Below are positions 1 through 8,763 of a DNA stretch of 64,000 nt, in pieces; the stretch's first letter is position 1, and the number at the start of each line of letters is the position of its first letter. A program made the position numbers and the translations under genes. Source of the DNA: an uncultured Eubacteriales bacterium (GTDB taxonomy: Bacteria > Bacillota > Clostridia > Oscillospirales > CAG-272); contig CAKSSY010000001.1 in the NCBI GenBank assembly GCA_934489945.1, forward strand, positions 1 to 64,000, given 5' to 3'. The notes beneath the pieces were generated by a model that ran no database searches, was not told the origin of the DNA, and saw only the letters and a list, made by a program, of their open reading frames with translations.

Positions 1-1
1 C

Positions 2-64
2 GGCTCGGTTCAGGTCTCGCCGGAAGCATTTATGGCGGTTCTGAAACTGGATGACGAGAGTTGA
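2..64 (+). CDS. C-terminal end of an unidentified protein (partial)
   Basis: The reading frame is open from base 2 to a TGA at 62-64 and encodes about 20 residues ending VLKLDDES. A hairpin follows at 121-158, as expected after a + strand gene. The fragment is too short to assign a family. A second frame also stops nearby, so the choice of frame is tentative. Confidence 0.35.
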   Translation, partial: GSVQVSPEAFMAVLKLDDES

Positions 65-120
65 GTCTCAAACGATCGAAAGCGTTATCTGCTCCATTTC
101 GGAGGATAAATTATATTTTC

Positions 121-158
121 ACAGACAGCGGCGTGACGGAAGTCACACCGCTGTCTGT
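121..158 (+). terminator. Hairpin after the leading partial gene
   Basis: ACAGACAGCGG pairs with CCGCTGTCTGT, continued by CGTGAC/GTCAC with a small bulge. The trailing sequence is TG-rich rather than a pure T run, so termination efficiency is uncertain. It lies between the + strand partial gene and the end of the long - strand operon and could serve both. Confidence 0.5.
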
Positions 159-190
159 TGTTGTGCAGATTGAAGTTGGCATATAAAAAT

Positions 191-224
191 CCTGCTGACT
201 TTGCCTTTTTGCATAGTCAGCAGG
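191..224 (-). terminator. Terminator of the long yicC-to-FAD-oxidoreductase operon
   Basis: A perfect 10-bp stem, CCTGCTGACT / AGTCAGCAGG, is followed on the - strand by ATTTTTAT. It lies about 85 bp past the stop of the last - strand gene, consistent with an intrinsic terminator. Confidence 0.7.
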
Positions 225-308
225 CTGTGATTCGGCTCTTTTTCCGTTATAACGGGATCCAAAAACGTTTGACCGTAACATTTCTGTGTGAGACGAAACG
301 AAAGGTGG

Positions 309-1619
309 TCAGATTTCATATCCGCGGGATTTCATATAAGCAGAAATCATTCTGCCGTCCAATCCGGCAACATCGGTGTGGCTTTTGGCAGCGATTGCCG
401 CGGCATAACCGGTTGCTTCTCCGGTGGAAATCACATTTCCGACCGCGCGATAAGAAGCGTGTGCATAGAAATCACCCGAAATACATCTGCCCGCAAGTAA
501 GAGATTGCGAAAGCCTTCCGCTATGAGTGCACGGAATGGGAGGTGATAGGGGATGACCTTCTTTCCATGCTGATGTTCCGTGGTGTCATCGGGATGGTGG
601 TGTATATCGACGGGAAACCGGACGGTGCAGACGGCATCTTCGGTGCGAAGTCCGGACACGATGTCCGAAACGGTCAAATGATATTTTCCATGGATTCGCC
701 GCCCTTCCCGGATCCCGATATGAGAGGAGACGGAGAGAAGCATGAGTTTTTCAAAACCGGGCAGGCATCGCATTTCGTCGATCACGCGGATACACTCGGC
801 TCGTGCGGCACTTGTAGCCTCCGAAAGGGCGAAGGGATTATCCGGAAGAACATGGTACTGGTTGTTGAACGTAAGGAGCCATATGCCGTCGCAGGCACTT
901 TCCACAAGCGTGACCCATTCGGCAGAGACATGGATACCGGCATCTGCAAAAAATTGTTTCAGGCGGAGTTTGGACGCGTTATCGGTGACAGGGGCAAAAT
1001 TATCAGGAATTCCCGCCACCAGAACCGAAGTGCTTGCCGGTTGCGGTTCGCCGGTCAGGGGATGTCCGCACTCGGAAGGAACACCGGCGAGAGAAGCTGT
1101 CAAACCGTTTCCTGTGGCGTCGATAAAGGTGTTTGCCGTCGCACGATAATTGCCGCATTCGGTGGAAATCGCGACTGCGGTGATTCGGTCATTGTCGGTT
1201 TCAACACCGCATACCAGACTGTGGTAGAGTATATCGACACCGGCTTTACGGCAACGATTATCGAGGTAATATTTGATGTATTCAAGGTCAACCATGGAAC
1301 CGTGATTTTTGTTGCCGTCCGGGTCATAGCGTGCGCCGCGGCGGGGAGATGTGTGATCTCCGACATTCAGAAAGGCGAAAAGTTCGCGAACACATCCCCC
1401 TTTTCCGTCGGTGTCGAGAATTTGCGGGACAATGGCTTTGGTAATGTCGCCACCCAGTTCGCCGCCGCTTTCAGCCAACAGGACCCGGGCACCGTTCTCA
1501 GCTGCACACATCGCGGCGACGGCACCTGCAAAACCGCCTCCGCAGACAACGGTGTCGTATCCGGACAGATCGGACACGGTAAGTGGGATTTTATGTGTTT
1601 CTCCGATTTTTCCAATCAT
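309..1619 (-). CDS. FAD-dependent oxidoreductase
   Basis: 436 residues. The N-terminal Rossmann motif GGGFAGAVAA (about residues 27-36) followed by LLAESGGELGG is the dinucleotide-binding fold of the FAD-dependent oxidoreductase family (FAD_oxidored type). The C-terminal LLLAGRCISGDFYAHASYR region is the second FAD-contacting segment seen in these proteins. The substrate cannot be read from sequence; related proteins are often uncharacterised or act on sugar or organic acids. The start overlaps the stop of the upstream ygiQ by 4 nt (ATGA), so it is translationally coupled and is the last gene of the operon. A terminator lies at 191-224. Confidence 0.8.
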   Translation of the reverse strand: MIGKIGETHKIPLTVSDLSGYDTVVCGGGFAGAVAAMCAAENGARVLLAESGGELGGDITKAIVPQILDTDGKGGCVRELFAFLNVGDHTSPRRGARYDPDGNKNHGSMVDLEYIKYYLDNRCRKAGVDILYHSLVCGVETDNDRITAVAISTECGNYRATANTFIDATGNGLTASLAGVPSECGHPLTGEPQPASTSVLVAGIPDNFAPVTDNASKLRLKQFFADAGIHVSAEWVTLVESACDGIWLLTFNNQYHVLPDNPFALSEATSAARAECIRVIDEMRCLPGFEKLMLLSVSSHIGIREGRRIHGKYHLTVSDIVSGLRTEDAVCTVRFPVDIHHHPDDTTEHQHGKKVIPYHLPFRALIAEGFRNLLLAGRCISGDFYAHASYRAVGNVISTGEATGYAAAIAAKSHTDVAGLDGRMISAYMKSRGYEI

Positions 1620-3616
1620 TTTCTTTTCCTCGTTTTTGTTTTCGATAAGGGATTGGTCGTGGATTTTCGTACGGAAGGCGCGTGAGAGGCAGAGCTTTTT
1701 GGGTTGTCTCGGGTCGGTTTTCCGCCGAAGTTCGAACGTTCGGATGAGTTTCTTCTTTTGTTCGTTCCGGGCGATGCCTTGGTTTCTTTGCCTTTTTGAC
1801 GGCGTTCTTTAGGAAGCGGAGCCGGAGCAATCAGGCATTCCGGAGCGCGTCCGATCAAATCGGTGCGCCCTGCTTTTGTCAATGCCTCTCGCACAAGGTC
1901 GGCGTTTTGCGGGCGGTTATATTGCAAAAGGGCACGCTGAAGTTGTTTTTCGTGGTAGTCGGTTGTTACATAAACCTTTTTCCCGGTCAGAGGGTTGATA
2001 CCCGTGTAGTACATAACGGTCGACGCTGTGCCGGGTGTCGGATAAAAGTCCTGCACTTGTTCGGGCGCGTAATGGTCGCGCTTGAGAATAAGAGCCAGTT
2101 CAATGGCTGCACGAAGATCCGAACCGGGGTGACTGGACATAAGATACGGTACAAGATACTGTTCCTTCCCAAAACTTTCGGTTAGTTCAAAGAAACGCTT
2201 TCTGAAGTTCTCGTAAACTTCAAAATGCGGTTTTCCCATACAATCCAGAACTTGTCCTGCACAATGCTCGGGAGCAACCTTGAGCTGACCGCTGACATGG
2301 TCATGAACCAGCTTTTTGAAGAAAGTTTCATCCTTATCGAGCATCAGATAATCAAAGCGGATCCCCGAACGGATAAAGACCTTTTTGATGCCGGGGATTT
2401 TTTCCATTTCGGCAAGAATATTGACGTAGTCCGTATGGGAAACGCGCAGATTCTTGCAAGGCGTGGGAGCGAGGCACTTGCGCTCGGTGCAGACACCGCA
2501 TTTGAGTTGCTTTTCACAGGCAGGCTCACGGAAATTTGCCGTCGGTCCTCCTACGTCATGTATGTAACCCTTGAAATCCGGCATTTTCGCAATGAGTCTT
2601 GCTTCGGCGAGAATGCTTTCCTTACTGCGGGAACGCACGGTGCGTCCCTGATGAAAGGCAAGGGCACAGAAATTACACCCGCCGAAACAGCCGCGGTTCT
2701 GCGTGATTGAAAATTTGACTTCTTCAATGGCGGGAACGCCGCCCTCGGCTTGATAGACGGGGTGGAAGTCGCGCATATAGGGGAGAGCGTACACCCGGTC
2801 AAGTTCATTTCGTTCCAGGGGCGGCATGGGCGGATTCTGCACCAGCATTTTATCGTCGTAGTATTCGACGAGTGCCTTTCCGCTTATGGCATCCTGATTT
2901 TTATATTGGATGCCGAACGCTTCGGCGTATTTTTTCTTGTCGGTTTTGAGTTCATTGTAATCAAAAGAAGCGGCAACATCAAAGTGTACCGGCTCGTCCC
3001 GGCGACAAAGATAGACCGAGCCGCGCACATCCCGGATTTTTTTTACCGGGACCCCTTTGTCGAGAAGTTCGGCGATGCGAATGAGGATGTTTTCACCCAT
3101 GCCGTAGGTGAGGAGATCGGCACGGGAGTCAACGAGTACGGAGCGGCGGATTTTGTTATCCCAATAATCGTAGTGTGCAAAACGTCGCAGGGAGGCTTCC
3201 AGTCCTCCGAGGATGATCGGAACATCACCGTAAGCCTCACGGATGCGGTTACAGTAAACGATGGTGGCGCGATCGGGACGCTTTCCCGTTTTTCCGCCGG
3301 CAGAGTAATAGTCATAAGATCGGCGTTTTCCCGAAACGGTATAGTGGGCGACCATGGAGTCAATGTTGCCTGCCGTTACCAGAAAGCCGAGTCGCGGTCT
3401 GCCGAATTCACGAAAGGCATCACAGCTTTTATAGTCGGGCTGGGCGAGAATCGCCACACGGTATCCCTTTGCCTCCAGAACGCGCGAAATAATGGAAACA
3501 CCGAAGGACGGGTGATCCACATAGGCATCACCCGTCACATAGACGAAATCGGGCTGATCCCAGCCTCTGGCTGTCATATCGGTTTTTGAAATCGGCAAAA
3601 ATTGATTTTCCTGCAT
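1616..3616 (-). CDS. YgiQ family radical SAM protein
   Basis: 666 residues. The radical-SAM 4Fe-4S motif CFGGCNFCAL (CxxxCxxC) lies near the middle, preceded by a cobalamin-binding-like N-terminal domain with GGLEASLRRFAHYDYWD. A long conserved C-terminal part and a Lys/Arg/Ser-rich tail of about 70 residues follow. This matches the UPF0313/YgiQ family, whose reaction is not established. The start has AAAGGA 5 nt upstream. It follows spoVM by 26 nt and overlaps the FAD oxidoreductase by 4 nt. The basic disordered tail (about residue 595 on) is longer than in many homologues. Confidence 0.88.
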   Translation of the reverse strand: MQENQFLPISKTDMTARGWDQPDFVYVTGDAYVDHPSFGVSIISRVLEAKGYRVAILAQPDYKSCDAFREFGRPRLGFLVTAGNIDSMVAHYTVSGKRRSYDYYSAGGKTGKRPDRATIVYCNRIREAYGDVPIILGGLEASLRRFAHYDYWDNKIRRSVLVDSRADLLTYGMGENILIRIAELLDKGVPVKKIRDVRGSVYLCRRDEPVHFDVAASFDYNELKTDKKKYAEAFGIQYKNQDAISGKALVEYYDDKMLVQNPPMPPLERNELDRVYALPYMRDFHPVYQAEGGVPAIEEVKFSITQNRGCFGGCNFCALAFHQGRTVRSRSKESILAEARLIAKMPDFKGYIHDVGGPTANFREPACEKQLKCGVCTERKCLAPTPCKNLRVSHTDYVNILAEMEKIPGIKKVFIRSGIRFDYLMLDKDETFFKKLVHDHVSGQLKVAPEHCAGQVLDCMGKPHFEVYENFRKRFFELTESFGKEQYLVPYLMSSHPGSDLRAAIELALILKRDHYAPEQVQDFYPTPGTASTVMYYTGINPLTGKKVYVTTDYHEKQLQRALLQYNRPQNADLVREALTKAGRTDLIGRAPECLIAPAPLPKERRQKGKETKASPGTNKRRNSSERSNFGGKPTRDNPKSSASHAPSVRKSTTNPLSKTKTRKRK

Positions 3617-3642
3617 ATTTTCCTTTCATAAATGGACGGATT

Positions 3643-3729
3643 TCAGCGTTTTTTCTGCTTACGGATGCCAAAGAAGCGGCGCAGAAAGGGTGCGAGAAAG
3701 CCGGGAGAGTGGATAACGACGATTTTCAT
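3643..3729 (-). CDS. spoVM: Stage V sporulation protein SpoVM (28 aa)
   Basis: A 28-residue amphipathic peptide beginning MKIVVIHSPGF and ending FFGIRKQKKR. SpoVM is a membrane-curvature-sensing peptide that marks the forespore surface and recruits the SpoIVA coat basement layer. Clostridial SpoVM has the same plan: MK(I/V)VV, a helix-breaking Pro at position 9, a hydrophobic face, then basic residues. A GGAGG sits 10 nt upstream of the ATG. Its place just after thiN in the prkC-rsgA-thiN cluster is the standard Firmicutes location. The gene is too short for ordinary ORF calling. Function is assigned by similarity and synteny. Confidence 0.85.
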   Translation of the reverse strand: MKIVVIHSPGFLAPFLRRFFGIRKQKKR

Positions 3730-3821
3730 ACAGGTATAGCCTCCTTCATGTTCCTGGTTCTTTGTCAGTATATGTGGAAAGAGGCAATTTGGATTATATG
3801 TTTTGTCGGGGGATGTCGGCA

Positions 3822-4451
3822 TCAGCGCGCGTCGCGGCTTTCAATCAGAAAAATTCCGCCGTGTCGGACCGAAATCAAAGCACAGTTTTTCTCAATTACA
3901 TTCGAGACGGCAAACTGGTAATCCCGATTGAGTCTGGCGTTTTTCAGGGGATACTTGCATCCGTTGATGGTGACGCCCTTGACTTTCTTATCAACGGCAA
4001 TTACCGAAAGATACGGATATCCGCGATCGACGACGAGTTCACTGGTCGATTCGATATAGCGGACGCGGTTGTGACCGTCGGCAATAACGGCGCGGATTCC
4101 CTCATGCCAAAGGCTTTCCAGTATGGCGAGATTGGAGAGGGTATGGTCGAGTCGACCGTCAAGTCCTCCGATGAGAACGATATCGTCGGCTCCTTGTTTT
4201 CGGGCGATTTCCACGGCGAGTTGACTGTCGGTAAAGTCCTTTTCGGCAGGTACCTGAATCTTTTCCACCTCTGCCGGGATGCGCTCGGATGCCTCGGAAT
4301 CAAAGTCTCCGACGGCAATCGACGGGGAAACGCCGAGTCGAACGGCGTTTTGGTATCCGCTGTCGGCGGCAATCACAAGGTCGTTTGATTCCGGGCTTTC
4401 GAGATATGCGTCGGGATATACCCCTCCGCCAAGGTAAATAAAGGCTTTCAT
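3822..4451 (-). CDS. thiN: Thiamine pyrophosphokinase
   Basis: 209 residues from the ATG at 4451 (MKAFIYLGGG); the frame is open further upstream, but the upstream part overlaps rsgA and is spurious. CGGAAAGGA lies just upstream of this ATG. Motifs AADSGYQNAVRLG, AVGDFDS, EKDFTDSQLAVE and GGLDGRLDHTLSNL are the catalytic and TPP-binding signatures of thiamine diphosphokinase (ThiN type), which converts thiamine and ATP to TPP and AMP. It lies 28 nt after rsgA. The rpe gene commonly found between rsgA and thiN in Firmicutes is absent here. Confidence 0.9.
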   Translation of the reverse strand: MKAFIYLGGGVYPDAYLESPESNDLVIAADSGYQNAVRLGVSPSIAVGDFDSEASERIPAEVEKIQVPAEKDFTDSQLAVEIARKQGADDIVLIGGLDGRLDHTLSNLAILESLWHEGIRAVIADGHNRVRYIESTSELVVDRGYPYLSVIAVDKKVKGVTINGCKYPLKNARLNRDYQFAVSNVIEKNCALISVRHGGIFLIESRDAR

Positions 4452-4479
4452 CGGCGATTTCCTTTCGGGAGAATTCGGT

Positions 4480-5469
4480 TTATTTTTCTGCTTTTCCTTT
4501 GTTCCAGTCGGGCTTGTCCTTGAGAGCGGAATACATGGCAAGAAAACTTTCATGTCGCGAGCGGGCGATTTCTCCGTGTCGGAGTGCATCGAGAATCGCG
4601 CAACCCTCTTCCTTGGTGTGTGTGCATTTTTTATAACGGCATTTTCCGAGGTAAGGGCGAAATTCCCGTAAAGTTTTTGGCAGATCGTCCTTTCCGAAAA
4701 AGTCAAATCTGACGAAATCCAAAAGCGAAAAGCCGGGAGTGTCGGCAATATATCCGACACCTTTTTCGGTGTCGTATTCAAAAAGTTCTACGTGGCGGGT
4801 CGTATTCCTGCCGCGTTCTGTCTTTTCGCTGACGGCTCCGGTTTCCAGATGTCTTTCGGGAAACAGGCGGTTCATAAGCGAGGATTTTCCGACTCCGGAG
4901 GCTCCGGCAAAAGCGGCGATTTTTCCCGCCAATCGTTCCTGCAGATAACCGACAAGTCCGGAGAGTCCCTCTCCGTCCTTCGCGCTGAGCGAAAAGACGG
5001 TGAAACCGGCACCGCGGTAGATTTTTTGGATCTTTTCGGCATTTTCAACATTCAGGTCGTTTTTTCCGATCACGATGACCGGCTCAATGCCGTTGTATTC
5101 GGCAACGGAAATCAGCTTGTCGACCGTCGGCAGATCCGGCGCGGGAGATGCCGATGCCATGGAGACGAACAAAATGTCAAGATTGGCAAGCGGCGGTCGG
5201 ATTAAGGCATTACGACGGTCGATAATTTCGGCAATCATGACTTCGGTCGCCTCCGGTTTTTCGGTAAGACCACTGTCAAGGCTTGCCACGGTTCGGTCAT
5301 TGTAAACGATTTCAACATTGTCGCCGACGAGCGGAGTAATTCCCTCGTGACGGAATTTTCCTCTGGCACGACAGGGAAGAAGTCTGCCGTCCACATGGGA
5401 TCCGACGGTCTTTACATAATAAATTCCGCCTATACCCATCATGATTTTTCCTTTTGCCTGATAGTCCAT
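4480..5469 (-). CDS. rsgA: Ribosome small-subunit-dependent GTPase RsgA
   Basis: 329 residues. An N-terminal OB fold is followed by a circularly permuted GTPase: GKNDL (G4), FSLSAKDGEG (G5), GASGVGKSSLMN (G1), TPGFS (G3). The C-terminal zinc domain has a CRYKKCTHTKEEGC Cys-His cluster. RsgA tests the 30S subunit late in assembly. Two starts are possible: ATG at 5469 with AGGA 6 nt upstream, or ATG at 5442, which begins at the conserved MGIGGIYYV segment and also has AAAGGA. It follows prkC by 17 nt. Confidence 0.92.
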   Translation of the reverse strand: MDYQAKGKIMMGIGGIYYVKTVGSHVDGRLLPCRARGKFRHEGITPLVGDNVEIVYNDRTVASLDSGLTEKPEATEVMIAEIIDRRNALIRPPLANLDILFVSMASASPAPDLPTVDKLISVAEYNGIEPVIVIGKNDLNVENAEKIQKIYRGAGFTVFSLSAKDGEGLSGLVGYLQERLAGKIAAFAGASGVGKSSLMNRLFPERHLETGAVSEKTERGRNTTRHVELFEYDTEKGVGYIADTPGFSLLDFVRFDFFGKDDLPKTLREFRPYLGKCRYKKCTHTKEEGCAILDALRHGEIARSRHESFLAMYSALKDKPDWNKGKAEK

Positions 5470-5486
5470 ACGGTTTCCTGTTCTGT

Positions 5487-6893
5487 TTATTTTTGACTGA
5501 TGACGAGAGTCACGGTTCCGCCTGTTTTTTCGCCTGCCTGTGGTTCAGTGCGAATGACATAGCCATTTGGCAGATAGTTATGTTTTTCATATTGTTTTTC
5601 GATGCGGCAGGCATATCCGCCAAGCAGATCGAGAGCTTCGTCGGCGGGAAGAAAGGCAAGCGACGGCATCTGTGCGGGAAGCGGAAGAAGGGCTACTTTT
5701 ACCGTGATGACACAGGGGGCATTTCCTCGTTTTACCACCTTGCCGGCGGTCGGGGATTGCGAGAGAATCTGCCCGCCGTTTGATGTATCGGTAACATATT
5801 CAATTTTGAGGGTATAAACGTCCTTGTCGTACCCGAGCGGTTTGGTGATGCTTTTTCCGGTCAGATCCGGCACACGAACATAAAAATGATTTTGCTCTTC
5901 TGCATGGAGACAAGTGGTCAGAATCGAAAGTCCGGCAACTACGCTGAGAAGGAGTGCACACAGAATTCCCGCAAGCACGGACGGCAGGTGCAGGTGTTTC
6001 AGAAACTCTCTGCTTCTGTCATGCCAGTACGAAATGCCGACGGTGCGGTGCGGTATTTCCGGGGTTTTGATATTTTCCAATGCGTCAAGCATTGCCGATG
6101 CAGACGGGTAGCGTGCCTCCGGCAGTTTTTCCATTGCACGCAGGATGACCCGTTCCAGCTCCGGCGAGACATTTGTGCAAATCATGGAAGGAGGGATTGG
6201 TGCCGTGCTGACATGCATGGCGGCAATTCTGCCCGGGTTTTCATCCGCAAAGGGAAGAACACCGGTTGCCATTTCGTACAAAGTAACGCCGAAGGAGTAG
6301 ATATCACTCAGATGATCCAGCGGTTTTCCCTCTGCTTGCTCCGGGCTGACATACTGAACGGTACCGACCGCTACATCGGTAATTTCCGTACTTTGACCGA
6401 GAAGCGTTTTGGAGATGCCGAAGTCCATCAATTTAATGTCGCCGCTACCGACGATTACAATGTTTTGCGGTTTGATATCGCTGTGTACGATGCCTTTTCG
6501 GTGAACCTCATCGAGAGCCGAAAGAATCTGGCGGGAAAGAAACAAAATTTCATCGATGTCCAGCGGACCGCGGTTCTGAATGTGTTTTTTGAGAGTGATT
6601 CCTTCGATGTATTCCATGACGAAAAATTTGTTTTCCCCATCAGCCGGGACATCGAGGATTCTGACAATATTAGGATGATGGAAGAGCGAGAGCGTATGGA
6701 TTTCGGCGTTAAAGCGACGCATCGCTTCTTCGTCTTCCAACCGTTCGGGACTCAGCATTTTTAAGGCGACGGTCTTTTCCGTCACGCGGTCAAACGCGCC
6801 GAATACCGCAGAACACTCTCCGGTTCCGATTATGCTGACCAAAGTGTAACGTCCGGCAAGAACTTTACCGAGATAGCTTTCGTAACGTACCAT
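5487..6893 (-). CDS. prkC: PASTA-domain Ser/Thr protein kinase
   Basis: About 468 residues. A cytosolic kinase domain (about 20-275) is followed by one membrane helix (about 315-340) and two extracytoplasmic PASTA repeats that bind peptidoglycan fragments. Seen, counting from the upstream GTG at 6902: glycine loop IGTGECSAVF, catalytic Lys48, DFG at 160-162. The catalytic loop is HSDIKPQN rather than HRDIKPQN, so the Arg before the catalytic Asp is missing. ATG 6893 is preferred because AAGGTG lies 5 nt upstream; a GTG at 6902 would overlap the stp stop by 4 nt. Paired with the phosphatase gene directly upstream. Only two PASTA units, fewer than in many homologues. Confidence 0.9.
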   Translation of the reverse strand: MVRYESYLGKVLAGRYTLVSIIGTGECSAVFGAFDRVTEKTVALKMLSPERLEDEEAMRRFNAEIHTLSLFHHPNIVRILDVPADGENKFFVMEYIEGITLKKHIQNRGPLDIDEILFLSRQILSALDEVHRKGIVHSDIKPQNIVIVGSGDIKLMDFGISKTLLGQSTEITDVAVGTVQYVSPEQAEGKPLDHLSDIYSFGVTLYEMATGVLPFADENPGRIAAMHVSTAPIPPSMICTNVSPELERVILRAMEKLPEARYPSASAMLDALENIKTPEIPHRTVGISYWHDRSREFLKHLHLPSVLAGILCALLLSVVAGLSILTTCLHAEEQNHFYVRVPDLTGKSITKPLGYDKDVYTLKIEYVTDTSNGGQILSQSPTAGKVVKRGNAPCVITVKVALLPLPAQMPSLAFLPADEALDLLGGYACRIEKQYEKHNYLPNGYVIRTEPQAGEKTGGTVTLVISQK

Positions 6894-6898
6894 GGCGG

Positions 6899-7675
6899 TC
6901 ACCTTGTCGGGTCGGCGAGGATGACGGTGACATTATCGGTACTGCCGCCTTCAAGTGCGGCATGGATCAGTCTGTCAACCTTTTGTTCGGGGGAAAGCGA
7001 GAAATCGTTTACCGTCGCCATGATCTCCGCTTCGGGAACCGTGCCGGAAAGTCCGTCGGAGCAGAGCAACAGACGGGTAGTTTTCCGTTCTTCTTCGGAC
7101 AGTTCAAAAAGGTCAATGTCTGGCTCGGCATTCTTTTCGATTCCGATGGCACGGGTAATGAGATTGCGTACCGGGCTGTTTTTTGCCTCTTCGGATTTCA
7201 TTTCCCCCTTATCGATCATGTATTGAATATAAGAATGGTCTTTGGAAACCTGGAGAATATCCTTTTTGTCCACGGTATATAAGCGACTGTCGCCGATATT
7301 ACACCATGCGACGCTTTCCCCGTCTATGACAAGCATTGCCACGAGCGTGGTTCCCATTCCGGCACTCTCGGAATGGGAAAGCTGGTATTCATAAACACGG
7401 TCATTGGCACGGGAGACGGCGTTGGCAAACAAAACTTCCGTGTCGCGCAAAGAAAGGGAGAGCTTATTGTCCGAAAGGTGGCTGTCGGAAAGCGAAAGGA
7501 CCGTTTCGCAAAATGTGTCAATTGCCATGCGCGAAGCAATCTCACCGCTGTTTTGCCCGCCCATACCGTCACACACGACGGCAAGAACGGCATTGGTGCC
7601 GATTTCGCGGATTGCATAGCAGTCTTCATTGGTTTTCCGCATGGTTCCGATGTCACTTTTCCCGATGATTCTCAT
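6899..7675 (-). CDS. stp: Stp1/PrpC-type PP2C protein phosphatase
   Basis: 258 residues. PP2C metal-binding motifs are present in order: RKTNEDCYAI, VCDGMGGQNSGE, WCNIGDSRLY, LLCSDGLSG and STDNVTVIL. This Mn-dependent phosphatase reverses PASTA-kinase phosphorylation. ATG 7675 overlaps the rlmN stop by 4 nt and has AAGGAA upstream. It immediately precedes the partner kinase gene prkC. Confidence 0.92.
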   Translation of the reverse strand: MRIIGKSDIGTMRKTNEDCYAIREIGTNAVLAVVCDGMGGQNSGEIASRMAIDTFCETVLSLSDSHLSDNKLSLSLRDTEVLFANAVSRANDRVYEYQLSHSESAGMGTTLVAMLVIDGESVAWCNIGDSRLYTVDKKDILQVSKDHSYIQYMIDKGEMKSEEAKNSPVRNLITRAIGIEKNAEPDIDLFELSEEERKTTRLLLCSDGLSGTVPEAEIMATVNDFSLSPEQKVDRLIHAALEGGSTDNVTVILADPTR

Positions 7676-8763
7676 AGCGTTCCTTCCGATGCCCCGCTTT
7701 TTTTCGTTGCCTCGGCGCGGCGGAGCTGACCGCAGGAGGCGTTGATGTCCGCACCGAGTTTGCGGCGGACTGTGGCACGGATGCCGTGCTTTTCCAGAGT
7801 GGCGGCAAACAGTGCGACGGCTTTCTTATCCGAATGGGAATAGTTGCGTTCCTTTACCTCATTGACGGGAATCAGATTGACGTGAATGGGCATGGTATCA
7901 TGGCGGGAACGGAGCTTGCCGTTTAAGAGAGCTGCCAGCTTCACTGCGGTTTCGGGGGTATCGTTTTTCCCTGCAATCAGTGTGTATTCAAAGGAAATCC
8001 GGCGATTGGTGGCGACAAAATAGTCACGGCAGGCATGAAGCAGTTCTTCGATATTCCATTTGTTGTTGACAGGCATGATTTCACTGCGGGTGGCATCATC
8101 TGCCGCGTGGAGAGAGATGGAAAGGGTGATGGGCAGATTTTCGTCGGCAAGGCGGCGTATCTTATCCACGAGTCCGCAGGTGGAGACTGAGATGTGTCGG
8201 TAGCCGATATCAAGTCCATCTTTTTCTCCCACGAGACGAAGAAATTTCAACACATTATCATAGTTATCAAGCGGCTCGCCGATTCCCATCATGACAATGC
8301 CGCCGATGCGTTCGCCGATATCCTTTTGTGCGACGATGATTTGTCCGAGAAGCTCGGACGGGACAAGATCCCGCACCTTACCGTCGATGGTTGAGGCGCA
8401 AAACCGACATCCCATACGGCAACCGACCTGAGAAGAGATACAGATGGTCACACCGTGTTCATAGCGCATAACGACCGATTCGACACAGTTTCCGTCACTC
8501 AGTTCAAACAGGTATTTCACGGTGCCGTCGAGCGCGGAGACCAATTTCCGTGCAATCCGGGGAAATTGGCAATAACCTGCCGACGCAATCCTTGCCTTGG
8601 TTGCCGCGGAAAAGTTTGTAATGTCCTCCGGAGCTATGCCGCGGTGCATATGTGTGAAGAGTTGTTTGGCACGATATTTCGGTTCTCCGAGCGAGAGGAA
8701 AAACGCTTCCAACTCCGTTTCGGCAAGGCTTAACAGGTCGGTTTTCTGATCGGTTTCAGACAT
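7672..8763 (-). CDS. rlmN: Dual-specificity 23S rRNA/tRNA (adenine C2) methyltransferase RlmN
   Basis: 363 residues from ATG 8763 (MSETDQ), which has AGGA 8 nt upstream; an in-frame TTG at 8784 would lie before this ribosome site and is unlikely. The radical-SAM motif CRMGCRFCAS, GIGEPLDNYDN and the C-terminal RKLGADINASCGQLR with the methyl-carrier Cys identify RlmN, which methylates A2503 of 23S rRNA and A37 of some tRNAs. It overlaps the rsmB stop by 8 nt. Confidence 0.93.
   Translation of the reverse strand: MSETDQKTDLLSLAETELEAFFLSLGEPKYRAKQLFTHMHRGIAPEDITNFSAATKARIASAGYCQFPRIARKLVSALDGTVKYLFELSDGNCVESVVMRYEHGVTICISSQVGCRMGCRFCASTIDGKVRDLVPSELLGQIIVAQKDIGERIGGIVMMGIGEPLDNYDNVLKFLRLVGEKDGLDIGYRHISVSTCGLVDKIRRLADENLPITLSISLHAADDATRSEIMPVNNKWNIEELLHACRDYFVATNRRISFEYTLIAGKNDTPETAVKLAALLNGKLRSRHDTMPIHVNLIPVNEVKERNYSHSDKKAVALFAATLEKHGIRATVRRKLGADINASCGQLRRAEATKKSGASEGTL

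Noticed and set aside
543..1685. 380-codon + strand open frame across the FAD oxidoreductase gene
   Set aside because: Antisense shadow of a clear FAD-binding gene; no ribosome site and no recognisable motif.
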